A stretch of DNA of 64,000 bases from [Actinomadura] parvosata subsp. kistnae (GCF_900323885.1 NZ_OOHJ01000033.1:81222-145221); one strand, 5' to 3'; counted from the first letter of the stretch, positions 24,673-33,673 are shown. The notes: generated from the sequence alone by a model not told the origin. A program made the numbers and translations.

Positions 24673-25189
24673 GATGACCGGGCCCGCGCGGGTCGGGGAC
24701 AGAAGGTTGCGGGCGCGGGCTTCCTCCGACCGGCTATCCGGCTGGGCGATCGTTAAACGGGGCCCCGTTCGACGGCCGGGGTCCGGGGCGGCTCCGCCTC
24801 CGAGAAACCGCAGGCGGGCAGGCATCGGCCGCGCGCGGAAGCGGGACGGCGGCATAAATCCCGCCGCAGCGGGCAGCAAGAGTGGCTGACCCTCGTCAGC
24901 GAGTTGCGCCGGGCGCATCGGACCGACCTGGGATGGGTGGGTCGTCGGCGCCGGGCAGGAAGGCGGAAGCGGCGGCCATACTGTTCGTCGGCTCTGTGCC
25001 TCGACCTCCATCGAGGCACATCGACATACCTCGGCGCACATCGACGCCGTCTCACCGACCCGGGCGTCCCCCGCCCCGGCGCGTCCCCGCACCGCAGTGC
25101 CGTGCGGCGCCGCACCGACCTCTCGCGGCCCGCGCCCGGCACGGGTCGTGCGCGCTGACCGATTGTTTCCCGAGCACGTGGGAGGACCG
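24673..25189. other. 517-base intergenic region with a short hairpin
   Basis: I find no gene here. GTGCCTCGA (24996-25004) and TCGAGGCAC (25011-25019) form a 9-bp perfect stem with a 6-base loop. CACATCGAC is repeated just after it (25018 and 25036 areas). The region presumably holds the promoters of the divergent ATPase and STAS genes, but no clear -35/-10 pair stands out. Confidence 0.4.
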
Positions 25190-25594
25190 ATGACGGCCGA
25201 GACCGGCGCCAGCCATGCCTCCATCCGCCCCGTCGCGGACCCGCACGGCCTGAGCATCAGCGGTGAGCTGGACCGCGAGGTCGCACCCATGCTCGCCGGC
25301 GCGCTGGCGTGGGCGGTGCGGAGCGGCAGCGGGGACATCCATCTCGACCTCGGCGGGGTGACCTTCATCGACGTCGCCGCGGTGCGGCTGATCGCCCGTA
25401 CCGCCACCGAGCTGCCCACGCCGCGCAGGCTGATCGCCGACCCGCTCACGCCGCTGGCGAGCAGGCTGCTGCACCTGATGGGCTGGCGGCTCGGCCCGGA
25501 CAGGAACCTGTACGTCCCCCTCAACGGCCACGACCCGCCCTGCTCCGACCTGTACGGCGGCCGGCCGATCGCCCCGCACGACCCGGCCCGGTGA
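25190..25594 (+). CDS. STAS-domain protein (anti-sigma-factor antagonist-like)
   Basis: 134 residues with a STAS fold at about residues 10-110: LSISGELDREVAPMLAGAL, then IHLDLGGVTFIDVAAVRLI. In phosphorylatable antagonists (SpoIIAA/RsbV) the loop after FID carries a Ser (FIDSSG). Here it reads FIDVAAV, so the phospho-acceptor is missing. It may be a constitutive binder or act through another ligand. ATG 25190 is preceded by GGGAGG. A kinase-like ATPase gene is divergent upstream. Confidence 0.85.
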   Translation: MTAETGASHASIRPVADPHGLSISGELDREVAPMLAGALAWAVRSGSGDIHLDLGGVTFIDVAAVRLIARTATELPTPRRLIADPLTPLASRLLHLMGWRLGPDRNLYVPLNGHDPPCSDLYGGRPIAPHDPAR

Positions 25595-25673
25595 GTGCGG
25601 GGCGCCCGCAGCGCGGCGAAGCCGTCATCATCGCGTAAGAATTGTCCCCGCCTCCGATCTTTAGGCTCACTCC

Positions 25674-26204
25674 ATGCTTCTCACAGCCCGAGTGACAGCC
25701 GCCATCGCCGCTTCGGCCGTGCTCCTGACCGCCTGCGGCACCGCGCCGGCGCAACCGTCCGCCACCACGGCGGGCGGCCAAGCGCCGGCGTCGGCCGTTC
25801 CGTCGGCGTCGCGGTTCACCGCCAAGACCCTGGACGGCCAGGAGTTCACCAGCGACACCCTGAAGGGCAAGCCGGTGGTGTTGTGGTTCTGGGCGCCGTG
25901 GTGCCCCAAGTGCCGGTCCGAGGCCCCGCACGTCAAGGCGGCCGCCGCGGCCTACCGCGACGTGACCTTCGTCGGGGTGGCGAGCCTGGACGACGAGGCG
26001 GCGATGAAGGAGTTCGTCCAGCAGACCGGCACCGGGGGCATCACCCACCTGTCCGACGAGAAGGGCGCGGTGTGGGCCGCGTTCGGTGTCGCCTCGCAGT
26101 CCACGTTCCTGTTCATGAGACCGGACGGCAGCACCACCAAGGCCACCGGCCCCCTGGGCGGCGAGGAACTGACCGCACAAGTCGAGAAGCTGCGCACGGG
26201 ATGA
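25674..26204 (+). CDS. TlpA/ResA-like thioredoxin lipoprotein
   Basis: 176 residues. The signal peptide ends in the lipobox LLTAC, so the protein is anchored outside the membrane. After an Ala/Pro linker, a thioredoxin fold of the AhpC-TSA/Redoxin type begins at FTAKTLDGQEF, with active site WAPWCPKC near residue 83 and a cis-Pro-containing region later. It would reduce or oxidise exported thiols, with electrons passed from the CcdA-like membrane protein encoded immediately downstream (4-base ATGA overlap). No cytochrome c gene is near, so the physiological target is open. Confidence 0.9.
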   Translation: MLLTARVTAAIAASAVLLTACGTAPAQPSATTAGGQAPASAVPSASRFTAKTLDGQEFTSDTLKGKPVVLWFWAPWCPKCRSEAPHVKAAAAAYRDVTFVGVASLDDEAAMKEFVQQTGTGGITHLSDEKGAVWAAFGVASQSTFLFMRPDGSTTKATGPLGGEELTAQVEKLRTG

Positions 26205-27130
26205 CCGGCCTGGCGATGAACGCCCTGCCAGTAAGCGCCCTGCCAGTAAGTGCTCTGCCGGTGCACGCCCTGCTCGTGAATGCCCTCCCGCTGGACGACC
26301 TGCCGCTCGCGCTGGCCGTGACGGCGGGGAGCGTGGCCGCGTTCAACCCGTGCGGGTTCGCCCTGCTGCCCGCCTACCTGAGCATGCTCCTGGCCGGCGA
26401 CCGCGGCGGCGTGCCGCGCTCGCTGGCCTTCTCGGCCGCGATGACCGCGGGCTTCGTCACCGTCTTCGGCCTGTTCGGCCTGGTCGTCACGCCGCTGGCG
26501 CTGTCCCTGGGGCGTTACCTGCCGTGGGTGACGATCGTCATCGGCGGGGCGTTGCTGGTGCTGGGCGGCCGGCTGCTGGCCGGCCGCGAGGTGCTGCTGC
26601 GCGTGCCCGCCCTGCGCACGGGCACCCTGTCCGGGTACGGGTACGGCCTGTCGTACGCGATCGCGTCGCTGTCGTGCACCGTCGGCCCGTTCCTCGCCAT
26701 CACCTCCGCCTCCCTGACCAGCGGCGGCCTCCTGGGCGGCCTGGCGGTCTTCGTCGCGTACGCGCTGGGCATGGGCATGGTGATCACCCTGCTCTCCCTG
26801 GCGGTCGCGCTCGCGCGGGGCGCCGCCGTGCTGCGGATGCGCCGCGTCCTGCCGTACGTGCCGCGCGTCAGCGGCGTGCTGCTCGTCCTCGCCGGCCTCT
26901 ACGTCGCCTATTACGGCTGGTACGAGCTGCGCGTCTTCGCCGGCGCCGCCGCCGACGACCCGGTCATCGGCGCGGTGACCAGGATGCAGGGCGCCCTCAC
27001 CGGCTGGCTGGAGCTGCTCGGCCCGGCCGGGATCGCCGTCGCGCTCGCCGCGATCCTGCTCCTGGCGGCCGGTACGCGCCGCGCGTTCCGCCGCCACCGC
27101 GAGCCGCGCACGCCCACCGGCGAATCCTGA
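26201..27130 (+). CDS. CcdA/DsbD-type thiol-disulfide transmembrane transporter
   Basis: About 309 residues. It has six or seven helices with the two redox cysteines of the family: one in SVAAFNPCGFALLPAYLSML (first helix) and one in IASLSCTVGPFLAI (fourth helix). It carries electrons from cytoplasmic thioredoxin to the TlpA-like lipoprotein encoded just upstream; the starts overlap as ATGA. Two features are unusual. The N-terminus has about 30 residues made of ALPV-type pentapeptide repeats before the first conserved helix, and there is an extra C-terminal helix with a basic tail. A start nearer the conserved helix cannot be excluded. Confidence 0.87.
   Translation: MTGLAMNALPVSALPVSALPVHALLVNALPLDDLPLALAVTAGSVAAFNPCGFALLPAYLSMLLAGDRGGVPRSLAFSAAMTAGFVTVFGLFGLVVTPLALSLGRYLPWVTIVIGGALLVLGGRLLAGREVLLRVPALRTGTLSGYGYGLSYAIASLSCTVGPFLAITSASLTSGGLLGGLAVFVAYALGMGMVITLLSLAVALARGAAVLRMRRVLPYVPRVSGVLLVLAGLYVAYYGWYELRVFAGAAADDPVIGAVTRMQGALTGWLELLGPAGIAVALAAILLLAAGTRRAFRRHREPRTPTGES
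26219..26293 (+). repeat. five 15-bp tandem repeats in the ccdA-like gene
   Basis: Units of 15 bases at 26219, 26234, 26249, 26264 and 26279 encode NALPV, SALPV, SALPV, HALLV and NALPL. Units one and two differ at two positions only, which indicates recent expansion. The repeats form the unusual N-terminal extension of the membrane protein. Confidence 0.8.
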
Positions 27131-27160
27131 CGCGGCCCTCGTGGGTCATCGGCCCGGAGT

Positions 27161-27535
27161 TCACCCCGCCTGCGTGCCGGCGGGGCTCTGGCAGGAAGTG
27201 GACCGCAGACCTGTGCAGCTCCGCTCCCCCGCGATCAGCAGCACGATGCCGATCATGAGCACGGCGCAGGTCAGCATCACGAGCATGCACCAGACGTGCA
27301 GCAGCGACCGGCCCCCGGCCGTGACGGGAAGCGGCTCCGTCTCGCCGGACGGCACGAAGTCCTCATCGTGCGGCGGGCCGGAGAGCATGGTGTCCTCGTC
27401 GTACGGCGGGCCGGAGAGCATGGCGTCCTCATCGTGCGGCGAGCCGGAGAGCATGGCGTCGAGCTCGGGCTCCTCCTGGATCAGGCGGCGTTCCAGCTCC
27501 GCCAGCGCCCGGCGTTCCGCCCGCGAAAGCCCCAT
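27161..27535 (-). CDS. DUF3040 membrane protein with 11-residue repeats
   Basis: 124 residues. The N-terminus MGLSRAERRALAELERRLIQEEP is the signature of DUF3040, a small actinomycete membrane-protein family. A repeat region follows (three copies of DAMLSGxPxDE) and then a single hydrophobic segment (MLVMLTCAVLMIGIVLLIAG) near residue 90. Typical DUF3040 proteins have two helices and no repeats; here the acidic repeats sit between the N-terminal motif and the membrane segment. The role is unknown. The ATG at 27535 begins the conserved motif. It is convergent with the ccdA-like gene. Confidence 0.82.
   Translation of the reverse strand: MGLSRAERRALAELERRLIQEEPELDAMLSGSPHDEDAMLSGPPYDEDTMLSGPPHDEDFVPSGETEPLPVTAGGRSLLHVWCMLVMLTCAVLMIGIVLLIAGERSCTGLRSTSCQSPAGTQAG
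27358..27456. repeat. three contiguous 33-bp tandem repeats
   Basis: Units at 27358-27390, 27391-27423 and 27424-27456 differ at only a few positions and keep the frame of the DUF3040 gene, encoding 11-residue acidic repeats. Copies are contiguous with no spacers. Confidence 0.85.
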
Positions 27536-27677
27536 GTCCCAGCCCCCTTTCCGCCCGCTGCTCACCCACCCCGGCGCGGCCACCCGCTGCGGCCCCCGGC
27601 TCGCCCGTCCCCACGGTCGTCGCAGCTCGGCAGGCGTCCATTCCACCCAGATCGGACCGACGAGCCAAGAAACGCAT

Positions 27678-27744
27678 GCACACTGCAATGAAGCTGTGAT
27701 GCGGATCGCCGGCCCTTCCGCCCGCACCACCACGCACACTGCAA
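27678..27744. promoter_or_regulatory. direct repeat upstream of a MarR gene
   Basis: GCACACTGCAA occurs exactly at 27678-27688 and 27734-27744, 56 bases apart, in the 247-base gap before the MarR gene. Each has an inner TGCA...TGCA symmetry. It could bind the MarR protein; no other gene is visible in this gap. Confidence 0.35.
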
Positions 27745-27782
27745 ACCTTTGCCCGACACCCGAACCGTGTAGAACTGGTCGA

Positions 27783-28283
27783 ATGAAAGACCGTTCCCCC
27801 GGCCGGATGGACACCGAGGATCTCCAAGCGGTCATCTCGGCTGTCCTCACGGGGTCGCGGCTGCTGGTCTCCATCGCCGCCCGCTCCCTGGCCGCCGTCC
27901 AGGACCGGGTGACGCTCCCCCAGTTCCGCATGCTGGTCGTGCTGTCCGTGCAGGGTGAGACGAACCTGGTCACGATGGCCGACGCGCTGGCCGTCAACAG
28001 CTCCACGGCGTCGCGGATGGCCGACCGGCTGGCGACGGCCGGGCTGATCGTGCGCGAGACCAACCCGCACAACCGCCGCGAGACGCTCATGCGCCTCACC
28101 CTGGAGGGCCGGCGCCTGGTGGACGACGTCATGACGCGCCGCAGCGAGGAGATCGCCGCCATCGTCTCCCGGATGACGCCCCTGGAGTCGCAGGCGCTGA
28201 TCGCGGCGATGACCGCGTTCAACAAGGCGGGCGGCGAGCCGCCGGCGAACCTGCGCTATCCCCTCGGCTGGCCGGACCGCTGA
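27783..28283 (+). CDS. MarR-family transcriptional regulator
   Basis: 166 residues. The winged helix-turn-helix spans about residues 50-115 (LVTMADALAVNSSTASRMADRLATAGLIVRE, then NPHNRRETLMRLTLEGR). Long N- and C-terminal helices serve for dimerisation. ATG 27783 is used; ATG 27807 (MDTEDLQ) is an alternative that starts at the conserved part. It is divergent from the DUF3040 gene, and the target is not obvious. Its stop codon lies in the first unit of a 13-bp tandem repeat. Confidence 0.85.
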   Translation: MKDRSPGRMDTEDLQAVISAVLTGSRLLVSIAARSLAAVQDRVTLPQFRMLVVLSVQGETNLVTMADALAVNSSTASRMADRLATAGLIVRETNPHNRRETLMRLTLEGRRLVDDVMTRRSEEIAAIVSRMTPLESQALIAAMTAFNKAGGEPPANLRYPLGWPDR

Positions 28284-28328
28284 GCCAGACCCCTGAGCCA
28301 GACCCCTGAGCCGGACCCCTGAGCCGGT
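28281..28328 (+). repeat. 13-bp tandem repeat spanning a MarR stop codon
   Basis: TGAGCCAGACCCC is repeated at 28281 and 28294, then with one change at 28307 and partially at 28320. The first TGA is the MarR stop, and each unit carries a further TGA. Confidence 0.8.
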
Positions 28329-28465
28329 CACGGCACCACAGGTCAGCCGTCGGGAGTGCCACTGCTCAGGCGCCACCTTTCCGGCGCGCTGTTCCGGGGT
28401 TTTGTCGGCGAGCAACCATCCGGGTGGCCGGAGGTGAGGGGCTGAAACAGTCCCACGCCACCGCT

Positions 28466-28516
28466 TGACGCCACGACGGCTTGCGGTGGCGTCACTATGG
28501 CGTCATGATGGCGTCA
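28466..28516 (+). promoter_or_regulatory. four-copy TGGCGTCA operator of the ribbon-helix-helix operon
   Basis: TGGCGTCA occurs as direct repeats at 28487-28494, 28498-28505 and 28509-28516, exactly 11 bases apart, and inverted (TGACGCCA) at 28466-28473. The third copy touches the ATG at 28516. The inverted copy overlaps a -35-like TTGACG (28465-28470). One-turn spacing of direct repeats is the binding mode known for ribbon-helix-helix repressors, and the first gene encodes one. Confidence 0.7.
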
Positions 28517-29022
28517 TGGACCTTGCGCCGTATGTAAATCGTCTCCGTCGCGAGCTGGCGATCGCGGCCGGAGCCGGCGGTGAGGAAGCCCGGGCCCTGG
28601 CCGAGCGGCTGGCCGCGACGCTCGATTCGGCCACCAGGCTCGCGCTGCTCGAAGCCCTGTCCGCCGCCGCCGACGAGATCACGCACGACCTGACGCCCGG
28701 CTCGGTCGAGGTGCGCCTGCGGGGCCGCGATCCCGATTTCGTGGTGACGCCACCGCCGGCCGCTCCGCCGCCTCCGCACGAGGAGAGGCCGGCGCCGCCG
28801 CCTCCGGAGGTGGAGGAGGGGGGCACGGCCCGGATCTCGCTGCGCGTTCCGGAGCAGCTCAAGCCGCGCATCGAGGAGGCGGCGGCACGCGACGGGCTGT
28901 CGGTCAACGCCTGGCTGGTACGGGCCATCGCCGCCGCGCTCGACCCCGGCGCCGCGAACGAGCGTCCCGGGCGGCGGCCCGCGCGGCAGTCGGGCAACCG
29001 CTACAGCGGCTGGGTGCGCTGA
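28516..29022 (+). CDS. HicB/CopG-like ribbon-helix-helix regulator with N-terminal helical domain
   Basis: 168 residues. Residues 1-65 are helical (LAPYVNRLRRELAIAAGAGG...LDSATRLALLEALSAAADEI). A Pro-rich linker (PPPAAPPPPHEERPAPPPPE) precedes a C-terminal ribbon-helix-helix domain: ARISLRVPEQLKPRIEEAAARDGLSVNAWLVRAIAAAL. The strand-helix-helix pattern with N-terminal alternating SLRVP is that of HicB-antitoxin/CopG-type DNA binders. No HicA toxin gene is nearby, so this is a regulator and not half of a toxin pair. ATG 28516 is embedded in the operator array. Its stop overlaps the frame of the DUF4097 gene, and it heads a five-gene operon. Confidence 0.82.
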   Translation: MDLAPYVNRLRRELAIAAGAGGEEARALAERLAATLDSATRLALLEALSAAADEITHDLTPGSVEVRLRGRDPDFVVTPPPAAPPPPHEERPAPPPPEVEEGGTARISLRVPEQLKPRIEEAAARDGLSVNAWLVRAIAAALDPGAANERPGRRPARQSGNRYSGWVR

Positions 29023-29054
29023 TGACCACGACAACCCACGACGGGGGGATCGGT

Positions 29055-29960
29055 ATGCCGACCTTCGACACCTCTGAGCCCATCACCGCCGTGCTCGACA
29101 CGGCGACCGCCACCATCCGGATCGACGCGAGCGACCGCACCGACACGGTCGTCGAGGTGCGGCCGAGTGACCGCCACAACGACGCCGACGTGGAGGCGGC
29201 CCGGCACACCCGGGTCGAGTTCCACGACGGCAGGCTGGTGGTGCGCACCGAGAGGGAGTACTCCGGGCCGGGCGCCGACTGGGGGCTGTCGCTGGGCAAG
29301 CTCGTCGAGTCGCCGGCGGACTGGGCGCGCTCGCTGCTGCTCGGGCCGGGCTCGATCGAGGTGACGGTCGAGTTGCCGGCCGGCTCCCGGCTCGACGTGA
29401 AGACGGCGGGCAGCGTCGTGTGCCGGGGGCCGCTCGGCGAGGTGTCGATGTCCACCTCCTACGGCGACCTCCAGGTCGAGCAGGCCGGGCGGCTGCGGCT
29501 GAAGAGCACCTACGGCGAGGTCAGCGTGACCCGCGCCCATGGGCCGGCCGACATCACGGCGACGCACGGCGGCATCGACGTCGGGCTGATCGAGGGCGCC
29601 GCCGCGGTCAGCAGCGCGCACGGCCACGTGCACGTGCGGGAGGTGACCGGGGAGCTGCGGCTCAACAGCGCCCACGGCGACATCACCATCGACCGGGCGC
29701 TGGCCGGCGTCACCGCCAAGACCGCGTACGCCGACGTGCGCATCGGCGAGGCGGCCGGCGGCGCGATCGTCATGGAGACCACCGGCGGCGGCCTCGACCT
29801 GGGCATCCGGCGGGGCACCGCCGCCTGGCTGGACGTCAGCTCCAAGTACGGCACCGTCGACGTCTCCCTCGACCCGAGCGACGCCCCCGGCGAGGCGGAC
29901 CCGGTCGTCGAGGTGCGCGCCCACACCCACTACGGCGACATCGCCGTGCACCGCTCCTGA
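29055..29960 (+). CDS. DUF4097 beta-strand-repeat protein
   Basis: About 301 residues, built largely of short beta-strand repeats in the second half: SMSTSYGDLQVEQAG, LKSTYGEVSVTRAHG, VSSAHGHVHVREV, LNSAHGDITIDRA and so on, each with a turn of the YGD/HGD type. This is the DUF4097 (adhesin-like beta-helix) family. No signal peptide is present, so it is probably cytoplasmic or membrane-associated. I prefer ATG 29055 (MPTFDTSEP), which follows a GGGGGG Shine-Dalgarno and starts at the conserved motif. ATG 29022 overlaps the upstream stop and would add eleven residues. It lies between a DNA-binding protein and an ABC transporter; the molecular role is unknown. Confidence 0.82.
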   Translation: MPTFDTSEPITAVLDTATATIRIDASDRTDTVVEVRPSDRHNDADVEAARHTRVEFHDGRLVVRTEREYSGPGADWGLSLGKLVESPADWARSLLLGPGSIEVTVELPAGSRLDVKTAGSVVCRGPLGEVSMSTSYGDLQVEQAGRLRLKSTYGEVSVTRAHGPADITATHGGIDVGLIEGAAAVSSAHGHVHVREVTGELRLNSAHGDITIDRALAGVTAKTAYADVRIGEAAGGAIVMETTGGGLDLGIRRGTAAWLDVSSKYGTVDVSLDPSDAPGEADPVVEVRAHTHYGDIAVHRS

Positions 29961-29970
29961 GGAGGAGACC

Positions 29971-30935
<965 letters not shown>

Positions 30936-30936
<1 letters not shown>

Positions 30937-31739
30937 TGAACGCCCTGCGGATCGCCGTCGCCGACGGCATGACGATCACCAAGCGCAACGCGTTGAAGAT
31001 CCGGCGCGCCCCCGACCTGCTGGGCGGCGTGGTCATGCTGCCGGTCGTGTTCGTGCTGCTGTTCACGTACGTCTTCGGCAGCATGATCGAGCTGCCCGGC
31101 CTGTCGTACGGCGAGTACCTGCTGCCCGGGATCTTCGTCATGGCGATCGTCACCAGCGCGCAGATCACCGGCTACACCCTGACGCTGGACCTGCGGAAGG
31201 GCATCTTCGACCGCTTCCGCACGCTGCCGATGTCCCCGTCGGCCGTGCTGACCGGCCAGACCGCCGCCGACCTGATCATGAACGTGACCAGCATCGCCAC
31301 CATGGCGGTCGTCGGGCTGCTGGTGGGCTGGCGGGTGCACAGCTCGCCGGCGGAGGCCGCGCTCGGGTTCCTGATGCTGCTGCTGTTCGCCTACGCCTTC
31401 TCGTGGGTGACGGCGACGGTCGCGCTGGCCCTGCGCACGCCGGAGGTGTTCAACAACGTGGCGACGCTCCTGTCGTTCCCGGTGATCTTCCTGTCGAACG
31501 CGTTCGTGGACAGCGCGCGCCTGCCCGGCCCGCTGCGGGTGATCGCGGAGTGGAACCCGGTCTCCACGCTCGTGCAGGCGGCCCGCGAGCTGTTCGGCAA
31601 CACGAGCGCGGCCATGCCGGCGCCGGACGCCTGGCCGCTGCGGCACGCGGTGCCGGTGTCGCTGCTGTGGCCGGTCGTGCTCCTGGCCGTGTTCGCGCCG
31701 CTGGCCACGCGGCTCTACAAGAGAGCGGTCAGCCGATGA
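30936..31739 (+). CDS. DrrB-type ABC transporter permease
   Basis: 267 residues, six membrane helices of the ABC2 type. The cytoplasmic loop LDLRKGIFDRFRTLPMSPSAVLTGQ after helix two and the EVFNNVATLLSFPVIFLSNAFVD region are characteristic of DrrB/ABC-2 permeases. The start overlaps the ATPase stop (TGATG) and its stop overlaps the next start (ATGA), so the genes are translated as one unit. Confidence 0.91.
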
Positions 31740-32242
31740 GCCGGGTCTCCGACCTCGACCGCGACCGGGCGGTGACGCTGGTCCAGCAGGCGTACGCGGT
31801 GGGCCGGCTCGACCAGGCGGAGCTGGAGGCGCGGCTCGAACGGGCGCTCACCGCCGTTTCTCCCGGCGACCTGGCGCCGGTCGTCGCCGACCTGCCCGGC
31901 GACGAGCCGGTCCGGCTGGAGACGGTCGGCGGGCGGGTGACGCGAACGGGCGACTGGCAGGTGCCGCAGCGGCTGCGCGTCGAGTCCGAGTACGGCAGCG
32001 TGCGGCTCGACCTGTCCCGGGCGCATGTCCCGTACGGGCAGGTCGACATCGAGCTGCGGCTGGCGTACGGCCGGGCCCTGATCATCCTCCCTGCGGGGGC
32101 GACCGCGAACGCCGACGGGGTGCGCAGCGAGTGGGGGCGCGTGATCTGCAGGGCGGCGGGCAGCCCCCGGCACGGCGGGCCGCACGTGCGGGTCACCGGC
32201 GAGCTGCCCTACGGCCGGCTGGTCATCCGCACCAGACGATGA
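31736..32242 (+). CDS. DUF1707 domain protein
   Basis: 168 residues. The N-terminal 50 residues are the DUF1707 (SHOCT-like) motif: RVSDLDRDRAVTLVQQAYAVGRLDQAELEARLERALTA. The rest is a beta-rich tail related in style to the DUF4097 repeats (VESEYGSVRLDLSRAHV, LAYGRALIILPAG). The ATG overlaps the permease stop. It is last in the operon with the ribbon-helix-helix regulator, DUF4097 protein and DrrAB transporter. No biochemical role is known. Confidence 0.83.
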   Translation: MSRVSDLDRDRAVTLVQQAYAVGRLDQAELEARLERALTAVSPGDLAPVVADLPGDEPVRLETVGGRVTRTGDWQVPQRLRVESEYGSVRLDLSRAHVPYGQVDIELRLAYGRALIILPAGATANADGVRSEWGRVICRAAGSPRHGGPHVRVTGELPYGRLVIRTRR

Positions 32243-32269
32243 TCAGGACACTCAGAACTCCCAGAACGC

Positions 32270-33082
32270 TCAGAACCGGAAGCGGACGATGCGGGACGAG
32301 CGTTTCATGCCCGGCAGCAGGTTCATGATCCGGTACATGCGGCGGGTGCCCGCCGGCGCCTTGGCTATGAGGAGCGGCGAGTCGAACATGGGGGCCTCGC
32401 CGACGTACCGCAGCCGCGGGTGCCACGCGGCCAGCGCGGCCGGGTCGTCGAAGCCGCAGTGGAAGCGGGTGCCGTACCTGCGCAGGGTGGGGTCCCACTT
32501 CGAGACGCGCCACGCCCAGACCGGCACCGTGTCGAGCTGGATCTGGCCGCTGGGGAAGGCGTCGGCGACGCTGGTCAGCAGGCGCCGCACGTCCGGCTCG
32601 GTCAGGTACGGCACCAGCCCTTCGGCGATCATCAGCGCCGGCCGGTCGCGGGGGACGCGCTCCAGCCAGGCCGGGTCGGTGACGCTGGAGCCGATCATGG
32701 TGTAGTGGTCGCGCGCCGGCAGGAAGCGCCGCCGCAGCTCGATGACGGCGGGGTAGTCGAGGTCGTACCAGTCGACGGTGGCGGGCGGGTCGAGCCGGTG
32801 CACGCGGGCGTCGAGGCCGCAGCCCAGGTGCAGCACCACCGCGTCGGGGTGCTCGGCCAGGAACTCGCGGGCCCAGTCGTCGTGGGCCTTGCTGCGGACC
32901 ACGGCGGCCAGGCCGAGCTGGCTGGTGCCGAATCTGCGCGTGTCGTATCCGTGGTCGAGGCGGCGCATCACCTGCTCGGCGTAGGTGTCGCCGAGGATGG
33001 GGTCCGGCAGCCGATTGTCCAGGGCCTTGGCCCTGAGGACGGGGCTGAGCGTCTTCTGCGCTCCGACGAGTTCGGTGTCCAC
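32270..33082 (-). CDS. LCM/TcmP-type O-methyltransferase
   Basis: 270 residues of the leucine carboxyl methyltransferase family, which includes TcmP-like polyketide methyltransferases. Motif I is VVLHLGCGLDARVHRL near residue 88, followed by DWYDLDYPAVIELRRRF and IAEGLVPYLTEPDVRRLL. The N-terminus LSPVLRAKALDNRLPDPILGD is conserved in the group. Substrates are carboxyl groups of small molecules or protein C-termini; none is predictable here. It is divergent from a GbsR/MarR regulator, with a strong palindrome between them. Confidence 0.87.
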   Translation of the reverse strand: MDTELVGAQKTLSPVLRAKALDNRLPDPILGDTYAEQVMRRLDHGYDTRRFGTSQLGLAAVVRSKAHDDWAREFLAEHPDAVVLHLGCGLDARVHRLDPPATVDWYDLDYPAVIELRRRFLPARDHYTMIGSSVTDPAWLERVPRDRPALMIAEGLVPYLTEPDVRRLLTSVADAFPSGQIQLDTVPVWAWRVSKWDPTLRRYGTRFHCGFDDPAALAAWHPRLRYVGEAPMFDSPLLIAKAPAGTRRMYRIMNLLPGMKRSSRIVRFRF

Positions 33083-33102
33083 CCCTCCGACGTTACTCTC
33101 AT

Positions 33103-33119
33103 TTCACGAAATTCGTGAA
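33103..33119. promoter_or_regulatory. palindromic operator between methyltransferase and GbsR-type genes
   Basis: TTCACGAAATTCGTGAA is a perfect inverted repeat (8-base arms). It is nested in a wider dyad TCTCATT ... AATGAGA. It lies 21 bases before the methyltransferase ATG and 54 bases before the regulator start, so one site could control both. Confidence 0.7.
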
Positions 33120-33172
33120 GTTCTTGAATGAGATAAACTGCAGGCTCCACGACGACGAGGAGGGAGTCCGCG

Positions 33173-33655
33173 GTGACGCGAGCGGACGAGGGCGCCATCG
33201 CGGGATACCGGGAGCGGTTCGCGCAGATCATGGTGGAGGCCGGGATGCCCCGGATGGCCGCGCGCGTGTACGCCGCGCTGCTGGTCACCGACTCCGGCCG
33301 GCTGTCGGCCGCCGAGCTGGCCGAGCAGCTCGAAGTGGGCGCGTCGGCGATCTCGGGGGCGGTCAAGTACCTCGTGCAGGTCCGGCTGGTCGAGCGCGGC
33401 CGCGAGCCCGGCACCCGGCACGACTACTGCCGCATCCACGAGCACACCTGGAGCCACTTCATCAGCCAGTCCGACCCGATGCTGGTCCGGGTGCAGGACG
33501 GCGCCGGCGAGGGCACCGCGATCCTGGGCCCCGACACCCCGGCCGGGCGGCGGCTGGAGGAGACCCGCCGGTTCTTCGCGTTCATGCGCGAGGAGATCAG
33601 GCAGTCGATGGCGAAGTGGTCACGGCTCCAGGCGGCCGGCCGCGAAGCGCGCTGA
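33173..33655 (+). CDS. GbsR/MarR-family transcriptional regulator
   Basis: 160 residues with a MarR-type winged helix at about residues 25-90: GMPRMAARVYAALLVTDSGRLSAAELAEQLEVGASAISGAVKYLVQVRLVERGREPGTR. The segment GMPRMAARVYAALL is characteristic of the GbsR-like branch. GTG 33173 has GGAGGGAG upstream. It is divergent from the LCM methyltransferase and probably binds the TTCACGAA palindrome between them. Confidence 0.88.
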   Translation: MTRADEGAIAGYRERFAQIMVEAGMPRMAARVYAALLVTDSGRLSAAELAEQLEVGASAISGAVKYLVQVRLVERGREPGTRHDYCRIHEHTWSHFISQSDPMLVRVQDGAGEGTAILGPDTPAGRRLEETRRFFAFMREEIRQSMAKWSRLQAAGREAR

Positions 33656-33673
33656 AGCGGGCGGCAGCCCGGG

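Noticed and set aside
25655..25680. TTAGGCTCACTCC near the TlpA gene as an iron box
   Set aside because: Only one half resembles the consensus; no second half of the dyad is present.
27358..27456. CRISPR-like array
   Set aside because: The 33-bp units are contiguous without spacers, are in frame in a gene, and no cas genes are near.
28516..29022. HicB antitoxin of a toxin-antitoxin pair
   Set aside because: No HicA-like toxin gene is adjacent; the operon continues with DUF4097 and an ABC transporter.
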